From assembly GCA_947044365.1 (NCBI GenBank), contig OX345643.1, positions 2,692,501-2,756,500 on the forward strand: a stretch of 64,000 nucleotides of DNA, given 5' to 3'. Position 1 is the first letter of the stretch; each line of letters begins with the position of its first letter. The position numbers and the translations under genes are program-made. Positions 52,001 to 62,368 of the stretch are shown piece by piece. This DNA is from Petrosia ficiformis. Taxonomy: Eukaryota; Porifera; Demospongiae; Haplosclerida; Petrosiidae. Under the pieces are notes generated by a model. It was not told where the DNA came from. It made no database searches and worked only from the letters and a program-made list of their open reading frames with translations.

Positions 52001-55000
52001 CCTGCTGGAGTGAAGTTCAAAACCAATTCTCTCATATTTCTGTCTATTTTTTTCTGGAAGGTTCTCTGACAATAATCCAAAACTACTTCCTCCACCATGA
52101 AAATCGTAAATGAGCTACATGTACATGGATTGGAGTATACAATGGTTACCTCAGCAGCAATTTATAGATTTAAACCCAGTAAATTTCAATTATCTACATG
52201 GAACTATCTGTCCGAGTGTCTGTATACACATATATATAACACACACACACACACACAGTCAGTCTTCTTCCCATGACTCGACATTTTATTTTTCCACTGT
52301 GAGAGATAAATATAAAATATCAAAGAAGTTTGCTTAGAAGCTTAGAATTAGTATTTTGAGTTTTACTTTGAAATCTATTACTAATGCGAACATACCGGGT
52401 CCACGTTTAATGGCTCGAGGTCTTTTACTTCCCCTGTCAACAGGTTTTAGAATGACAGGACACTCAATGGCATAAGAAAGGATAGAGGCCTGCTTACAGC
52501 TTTGACTCTGGACAGTACAGAAACTATATCACTCATAACTTCACTAGTTTCATAGCCATGTGTAAAATCACTCTAATTAACTGAACATCTGGGCTTTAGA
52601 ATTTTCTATTTGTTCTGATTGCCATTGAATGGTTGCAAAAATAAATATTTTTCACTGTTTAAAAAAATTAGGGTGAGTATGGTAATTCTACTATGTATAT
52701 CATAGCCATGTGTAAAATCACTCTAATTAACTGAACATCTGGGCTTTAGAATTTTCTATTTGTTCTGATTGCCATTGAATGGTTGCAAAAATAAATATTT
52801 TTCACTGTTTAAAAAAATTAGGGTGAGTATGGTAATTCTACTATGTATATGTTCCGTGCAATCTGGGAATTTGCACAATCTGCAGACTGCGTTGCGCAAA
52901 TTGAAGATCCACAGAATGCGTGCCAATCTGTAGATTCCCAGATAGCGCGGAACATATACATAGTAGAATTGAAAGCAGCTTAAATGCATTTTTTTGTGTG
53001 CTTTTAACATACTTTCAAGCATTTTGTGTAGATGACTAGATGTGTATAACAACCTCTATTGTCTGTTCTGTGATCAACAAGCCTAGAAAACCAGTAACAT
53101 GAAGCAAGAAACCTTTTGTGTTTTGTTTTGCACACATGCAAACATTAAATACATATCCAGATACCAAAAAATAAAAGATTCATTTCAGCATGATAGTAAC
53201 TTTGAAAGGTGTTTAGGGCTTTAGGTCTGCAAGGTGCAGAGACATAGAGATGCAACTTTTCACAAACAAATATTCATTAGATGCGTAAGACATTTAACTA
53301 ATAAATAACTAAGATACTGTTATCCACAATTCATTATTCAGTACATATGCTTATGCTTCAACCATTTTTGAAGTGCTTAAAAAAGTACACAAAGACTTTG
53401 TATCATAAAGCACATATATTTGTGCTGGTGCTTTAAGCCTTTTAAATTCTAGTGGTTCAAGCACCATACTAGGTACTTGCCCCATGTCTGATTGTAGGCT
53501 TGCATTTCTGTATGTCCATCTATCTGCCTGCATATAAATATATTACTGTAGCTTTATTGTCTGTCTTTCTATTTAAACAGTCTATAAATCCACAAAACCA
53601 AACCTGTTGATGAGGTTTTTGAGACCAGTTTCTCATGACACTTGGATCACAGAAATTATTAACTTCTTCAATCATAATTTTCATTAGAGTAGACCCTAGC
53701 TGTCGAGTATCAGTCTGTCCAGACCCATCTTGAATGGGTACTCCTATACCAGTGTTGAAATTAAAATGTGGAGATGAGTCCAAAAATTCACATCGCCTCT
53801 TCATGTATCTGTGATCATGTGATATAATTATACTATTAATCATGTGATCAGAAAAGTAAAGATGTACATAACGTAAGTACGTTGTGTGATAATCTTGGTC
53901 ATGTGATTATCAACTCACCTAACAAACAGTTTCTGTGTGATCTTGACATTTTGCATGCATTTAGGCATGAATTCCATTAGCAGAGAATGACACTCCTCCT
54001 TTGTGAGGTCTTCGTCTTCACTCAATTTGACTTTCTTGTTCAAAAGGGGATCTGGTCCATACCATGTGTCCCAAACTGATGCATAGTATCTTTTGTCCCA
54101 AATAGAATATGTTTCTTGAGGAGCTGATGGACAAAAGATTAAATGATTAATGAAACAATGAATGATTGAATGAAATAATGAATACACAAACAATAGACTC
54201 ATAGATGGATTGGGAGACAAACTGATTAACTAACTTTCTTTGTAAAGCCTATCAATTCCTTTAATTCCTCCAATCTTGTATGCCCTCAAATATTTACACA
54301 CCAGCTGAACATCTTGATCCACAACATATGGAGTAGCTGAATTGATAGCATGGGGAGATCCCAAGAGACCCAATGTGGGAACCATTTCACAAAATATATT
54401 TAGAGACTTTCCTGGTTCAGAATTGTCTTTGTATTCAATAGAAGGGACTTCAATATATATTGCCCACTCTTGCCCTCCTGGAAAACGAAAGAAGGCTCCA
54501 GTGGAGGGGTCCTCAACATAGCCAAGTACTAGAAGATTAAAGAAAAACCATCCAATGGTTTCCATAAGTTCTTGTGGATATAACGATTCTTTCTTGTCCC
54601 GTTCTACTCCATGATCCATCAATAATGTGAAATTAAAATACACAGCACAGTTACTAGTGTTATGAGGTAGAGTATTGAGACTGTTAATAGCATTAAGAGG
54701 AGTAAAAGCCTCATTCACAGCTATTGTCAAATGAGCTGGACTCTGAGCTAACTGTTGACGAATATAGTGTGTCTTCCCATCTCCTGCATATCCATATACC
54801 AGCTCTATAAAGGAGAAGTCTGATGGTTTGAGGACCTTCTTTTTGACAATTGTAGCAGCTTCATCAAATGACATATTAGGACCATCATCCTGAAGAGAAA
54901 ATTCTGGCATGCTATACAATTTCTATAAAAGTTTACAAACACTGTATTACAAACAATTACCCCTGATATTGGAACTTTGTACCTTCAACTATATATTGAA

Positions 55001-58000
55001 TATCAATGTAAATCAGGAAGGTTTGAATATCAAACAAGCCCTAATAAAAATCATTAATTTTGTCCATTTACTCAAATAAATATTTTCTGTATAATACATG
55101 TACATGTACATCAAGTTATGTTTTCATCTACTTCTCTGTCTGTCTGTCTTGTTCATTAATGCAAACCTTCTGTTCTCGATATAAGATCCAAGGTACTTGT
55201 CGCAATACTGAGGGAGAAGTCTCAATGAAATGAACTGTAGATGCATTTTTAGATTCTCCTGATAGCTTGTGATATTTTAGAAGTGACATCAATACCTGTA
55301 TTTCAATAAAAATGAAATAATGTCAAAATCCAAAAGCATGCAAACAAAGTCAGGATGGTACTAACAGAGGTGGAAATAACAGTCAGACATCAGACAATTT
55401 CTGACCATTTAGCCTGTTTGTCTGAGCAAATCTTACATAGCAGAAAAATAAATATGACAAAAAAGAGTGAAATTTAAAGGAATGCTCTCACAGGAATAGT
55501 AAACGATCTGTGGCACTTGTAAATACATGTAACAACTACATTCTTGCCCCAGAATTCAATTTTAAAATCTGTTTGGTTGATTTTATTGTGTGGCTGGAGT
55601 AATTAATATAGATAGCTTTCTCTAAAAGTTGCAGTCAGACCAAAATGTGAAAGCATCTGATCAAAAATCACTTTGGTGTTGTCCTAGAATAATTATAGCC
55701 TTATTTCCACCTATGTACTAACACAGGAGATATAATCAAGGTTATGGAAGGTCCAGTGTGTCCCACCTCAACAAAATACTTCCCATACAAAACAAACACA
55801 CAGACAGACACACAATATGATTACCATACACTTCTGCCTACGCTTCGCAGCGAGGGTAACAACATAAGTACAGTACTTCACATTTTGTTATTTGTAGCAG
55901 CATCAGTATTTATGTAGGTTATATGGAAGTGGTTGGATAATAATATTTCATGGTTTATTGTTTCTATAATCACAATACAATAATTATCATGTATTATAAT
56001 TATATGCAAATCAATTATGATACTACTTATTGAAGTCTACACTAGCATTTCATAAAGTTTGGATGCTAACAACCCTACAAAAGTACAGCTTTTTTTTGTG
56101 TTTTGCTTTATTTTGTTGCTAAGGTACCACTGATCCCAGTTTGTACTTATTCCTATCTATCTATATTTATCCATATTTTCTATTGTACTCTATGATATGC
56201 AGTACTTAGGGACATGACAGTTGAAGACTTGAAGTAACAGTTTCCTGAAGACAAAAATGCGGATTGCACATCCATTATTGACTGAGCCCCTACAATGACA
56301 TAGCTTCTTACATGACACGTATGTGAACAAATATATACATGTATACACACATGCACACAAATTAATGGATGAATAGAAGGACAGACAAACAGAATGATAC
56401 ATTTTACATACCTCTTGAAGATTAAAAGGTAGTTTATTGACTTGTAATACTAGATATGGTAGAGGATGATACTTAACTCTCTCCATAAACATTTTTAACT
56501 CCTCTTGAGTTGTTAAGGGATGACAATAAAAAACTTCAAAGGATTCAGGAACTCCATCATAAATTTCAGTTACGAGACGAAGTAGTTGAGACTGTGTATA
56601 TCCTGGAGCATAATGTAACTGATATATGCCTTGCGGAGAACCTGAGGGAGGAAAGACAGAGAAACAGAAACAAAGGCAGACAGACAGACAGACAGACAGA
56701 CAGAGACAGACATACAGAAAGAGAGGCAGAGAGAGACAGAGGTTGTATGCAAGAGTGAAACAGTGAGTGCAAGAGTGAGTGTGTGATTGACTGAGTGAAT
56801 GAGTGAGTGAGTGAATGAGTGAGTGAGTGAGCGAGTGAATAAGTGAGTGAATAAGTGAGTAGTGAGTGAGTGAAGAGTAAGTGAGTGAGTGAGTTGGTGA
56901 GTGTTCAAGATCGTAGACCAAAATCTTGTGCTTTATAAATTAAATTTTGCTTCTTGAATATAATTGTTGTTCACATATATACACAAATATAAATACTGAC
57001 AGACATACTTAAGGTAGTAAGAGAGGATGGTGTGGTAGTTAGAGGAGCAACAGTAACACTTCCTTTTTGACTGCTTCTCTGCTTACAGAGAAATGGTTGG
57101 AGATCATGTGAGCTACACACCAGCTGGAGGAACTCTCCTAACATATGCATTGGTGTGTAGTCCTCATGTAGATTCTTTCTAGTCTCTTTGATTGCATTCT
57201 ATCAAGGAGGAGATATCCTGATTAATTATTTCGATTTGGAATAATAGACAAACCTGTATATCTGGTTTCAGTTTCTCACATATGGTGATACTGTTTTCAA
57301 ATAGGAATGAAAGTTCTCTTACAATGGCATCAAGGTCAAGATGGATGTTGTCAAGGAGGGAATGGAGGTGAAGGAGTTTGGGAACAGAGAAGAACAGAAG
57401 CCAACAGTATTTCTGATGAAGAATACGCACTTTTTCTGTCCACTGAAGTAAAATCTGTTCTACATTGTCTACCTGTTGAAACAAATAGAATACCAGAATC
57501 ATTTTTCATTGGTAGTAAATAAAGGGTTTGAAATACACATGGTGATAATCATAGTAACACCTAGACATCAGCATATACGTTTGTGCACTTTGTGGTTATT
57601 ATATACCACTTCACACACACTTATCACCAACCAGTCACCATCTAAACAAATCAATGCATACAGCATGTATGGTCATTCTATCACACCCTTCCTTCATAGT
57701 ACATGTAGGTCACATCTTGCTATGCTAGACTAACATCTTTGCACTTGCAGATAGTCAATCTATAAGTGCAGCCATATAAAAATTATGTTATGCCCTATAG
57801 AAACAAATTAACCACAGGTGCTCAACATACAGAACGTTTTGTGTGATGATTTTCAATAGTCGTGTTCTGCAAGTGCAAAGAAGTCTTGGTAGAGAATATC
57901 ATCACTTGAGTTTTAGAGAAAATCAGGGGACAACCAGATAGAAAGACAGCAATATTAGGTTATCAAAACCTATTCTGGGCCCCACATGCACGTGCACATC

Positions 58001-61000
58001 ACAAATTTATAACAAGATATTACATGTATATATAATACACATAATTTATACATGTATATACACATACTGACCATGGCATCAGCAGCAACTGTTAACATAC
58101 TGCACTGAAGGACAGGTAAGTTATGACACATTTGATATTGGGGGTGGCCAAGTTCATGTAATTTCTTAAATAACTCCAGTAGTTTATTTGCAGTCTGTGG
58201 GCAATAGAAGTAGATTGTTATGATACAATAGTAATAGATGATGTTCAGTATCATACTGTTTGACAATATCAAACAGTATGGTAGTACACTCTATGTAGGG
58301 ATGGTGGGTGCAGATCAAGAGTCGCTGAAAAAGAGATGCCAAAAATGTGCAAGCAAAAACCTAAACATATATTACACGTTTTATCTTAAGTTATTGTAAT
58401 TATATACAAAACAATGTTAATGAGATTCATAGTTCTATAAACCTTAACACCTTGCATAGCATACTGTGTGGGGTAAAAATGAAAGAAAATGTAAGGATAT
58501 CAAAGCAGAAACAAGATTGGAATAGTACCTTAGCAAAAAAAATAAACTAACCACTTTCACATAACAACACTACATATTATAGACAGAGTAAAAGAAAATC
58601 ACAAAGAAAATATTATTCTACTTAATTACATGTATTTATGCAAGGTAATGTGGAAGTGGTTATTGTTGCTTAAGTACAATCTTAAACTTGTTTCTGTGCT
58701 TTTTCAGTTTTGATATCGCTACTTTCTCTTTCATTTTAAAAAAAAGTTTACTAATAGTGACATGTGGCTGATATATAATACTTACTGAATTAAGATGTAA
58801 GAACTGTTTTATTTCATCACCTCCATCTTTCTCTTTATGAAAAAAACCCAGTTTCCTCACAAAGTCACCAATCTGTTCACCCGTCCACCTCTGTTCAATA
58901 CTCTCCACTGTCACAGGAAAAGATGACTCTTCCTGATTAGCATCTATTGTTATGGGTTCAGGAGAGGAGCATATTGTAGGTGAGGTATTCAATTTAGATG
59001 CAGCATCCAGTTTCTCTTTAGATTCCTCAAGTGGTACATTTGATGCAGTTCGTTGACTAGTCCTCTGGAATGATGGTTGGTAGATAAGATGGATATCACA
59101 CTGGTTATTGGACAACTGAAACTGGAATTTGCCTGTGGTCATTATGTGTTTTAGTTCATTTGCAACATTTTCAATTGTGTCACCCTATGAGAAATGGGAA
59201 GAGTTAATAAAAAATCACAAATACAATACAGATCAAAATAACAGAGACCTTGATGAGAAATAGACAGACAACTATGATGTGCCTCACCTCTGTCCTTGAA
59301 AACCACCGTCTTATAAGAATGATGTTCCCATTAACAGTTTCCAGCTGTTTCAGGCCGTGAGTAGTTGCAAGTCGAACTACCTTACTCATGAGTTCCTTGA
59401 AACTGATATTGTGTTCAGTGAAAGGAGCGATCAGTTCAAAACCAGCTATCAAATGATTGAGAACATTCTCATCATATTCTTCATGTTGTAGTTGTGCTGT
59501 GACCAGCTGGTACTGCTCCCGAAATATTATTTGTCCTCGAGTACCGATAAACTGTTTATCACAAATGAACTGGTAAAATTCTGCACTTTTAGCAATGGCT
59601 GAAAACAGATCAAGACAGCTGTAATTAGTACGCTCACCAAGACACAGTGCCTTCTTCAAAAATTCCATCTTTTTAATGGCTTCTATCAGTGTCAGCATAT
59701 CCCGGGACTTCTCAGATTCAAGTTCTTCCATAATCACCATCAGGTGTTTAAGAGTATCATCTTCAAGACATTTGGTCAGTCCATACTGATGACACACACT
59801 ATTGATCTCGTTAATATGATGTGTGAATTGAAATAGTTCCAACATACATCTGACACCTTCAAGACCTTTGCATTGTTCATAATTCACCTCCTCCAAAGAC
59901 TCAGAGAATTTAGTCAGGATACGAAACTCCTTCTCAATATGAAGAGTCTCAAGTTGTAGAGCCCCATTAGCAATTATATCGGAGTACGTTGAAGTACCTT
60001 TAAAGATTTTCAACAACAATTCTTTCACATGTTGTAAAGCTTTCTGCAGTGTATCAATGGACACCCCGCCTTTATCTTCAACACTGAATGGATCTCTTTT
60101 TGAAAAAGTCACAGCAGGCATTACAGAAGGTATACGAGAAAATATTTTCTCGGGTTTTGAAGGAGGAGGAGAAGTGGGTGTTAAGTGCTGCAATTGCTTG
60201 AGAAGATGTTTCCTAAACATCTCACTCTTGTGAAGATGAAAAAATACAAACATGTCCATTAGCTTTGCAACAGGTTTCAAAAACTGGCCTATCTGGTCAA
60301 GCAACATTCGAAGATCATGAAGTGACAAAGATTTCATTAATATCAGAGAGATATTTTGACTAGGCTTAAAGACACCAGAAACAGAAGGAGGTATTACATT
60401 GTGTAGGGTTTGCTTAACTGGAACATGCTGGTCACTAGGAAAAATAATTTTACAAGACATTGGTTTTTGTAACTCAGGGGGAAGACTCACTCCATATTTG
60501 TTCAAAAGCTCAGGTAAGGTGCAATACTGGAGATCTGGGTGATTTGGAACATAATGAAGCAAGTAAACATTAAGATCCTCAAAATACTTCTCAAAAGTCT
60601 TCTTTACTTTCAATATAACATCCATCTCCACTATATATGATTTAGCACATACTGTTTGTCCGACAGCACTGATGTCTGCACTATGATTAACATACTGTAA
60701 TATCTCATCATAATTAACTTTGTATCGTAGGAGCTTCTTCTGGCATTCCTGAAGACATTCTTGAACATCTCTCACCCAATGGAAGTAATTTCTAACATCA
60801 TCCCAAGAACAATCGTTGACCTCTTTGGGCATGTGTTTAGAGAGTAGACATTGATGATCATCCAGCTTGTGATATTTACAATAGGTATTGAATATCATAC
60901 CTAAGGTTTGGATGACGACTTTTAAGTGATGTACCCATTTGATATTCTTGGCTTTAACAGGGAACTTTCCACATGTAGTTGCCACTACCCCCCAGCAGAA

Positions 61001-62302
61001 CATTTGACGTGGGGAAAGAGATGCAAACCATGAGACGTTTTGACGAAGAGTGTTGACTGATGAGGTCAAGATATTTTCCAGTTGTGGGTTGATTTCTTTT
61101 CCTGTCCCTTGTAAAGAGTTTAGTTCTGGAATTATTTCCTTAAAGGAGAAAAATATGATCATAAAAATCAGGATAACAATATAGGAATAAGAATAAGAGC
61201 TTAATCTCAAATTGGTATAAGAATCAGGAAGGTGGTATTTTTTAGGTACATGTATAAGATAAAGAACTTTATCACAAAAATGGTATAATAATCAAGACTC
61301 TGATATGCAGCTCAAAACAAATGAGAACATTTTGGAAGGAGGGGAGTACGAAATTATATATAAAAGGATTAGGATATGTGGTATGGGATTACAATGACAT
61401 GTTGACACATACATCTGAGGCTAATAAACAGCATATCCTTCCCCAACACACACACTCACCGACTGCAGTACATTTAACACTATGCGATGAATGTTATGCT
61501 GTTCATTATCGGCAACATAACTAAGAATATTCTCTATCTTGCTCATAATCGCAGGACATAGGTTGTTCCTCTGAATGTACTCATGTAGAAACAAGGAGAA
61601 CTTTTTTCCCACAAGGTTACCACCCTCTTTACCAGGTTCATTCTCAGCTGCAAATAGCAAAGGAACGTCTAGTTGAATAAGGTCAGGGATGAAGTCTTTT
61701 GCTCGCTGGTCTAATTTGTAGCGTTTAGCAAGTGACCTTAAAAATTCCAGCAAATGTTGCTGTACTTCTTCACTTTGAAAGCTATGATGATAAAAAGATG
61801 AAGAAGGTGATTCAGCATAATTATTATATAGTATAAATTAGTATGTTAATTATTATGAAATCTCTTCACGTCTTTCCCATATTCTTACTAGTCTAGTGTA
61901 TCTTACCGTTCCAACACAATATTAAAGAATTCAGTCCACATGGCATCACTAATCTTCACTCCACTGGGAATATCATACTGCTTCAGGTAGTCATGTAGAA
62001 ACTAGGTATCAAAAAGTGAGTGAATGGGTGGAGTGCATTGATTGATGGATGAAAAAAATGATGGATGAGTAGATCAATGGATTGATGAATAAATGGCCAA
62101 ATGACAAATGGATGAATGAATAAATGGAAAGGACAGATAGATGGAATACATATACATACACATGTACCCTTATAAAAGTGTTGCTGATATATAGCATGCA
62201 AGTTGACAAAAGTACTGCTGCTATGCACATCAAAACAATACGATATTGGCTCCTGGCTTTACTATGTGATTACTTTAAAGTTTGGTCATATCGGGACATA
62301 GG

Positions 62303-62368
<66 letters not shown>

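Noticed and set aside
58255..58324. Possible extra exon of the RNF213-like gene beginning RLLICTHHPYIE
   Set aside because: The exons on either side (58786-59184 and 58072-58194) join in phase and rebuild a known family block without it. Its donor is poor and it contains an 11-bp inverted repeat (atactgtttga).
61321..61524. 67-codon plus-strand frame
   Set aside because: Opposite strand of an RNF213-like exon and its intron.
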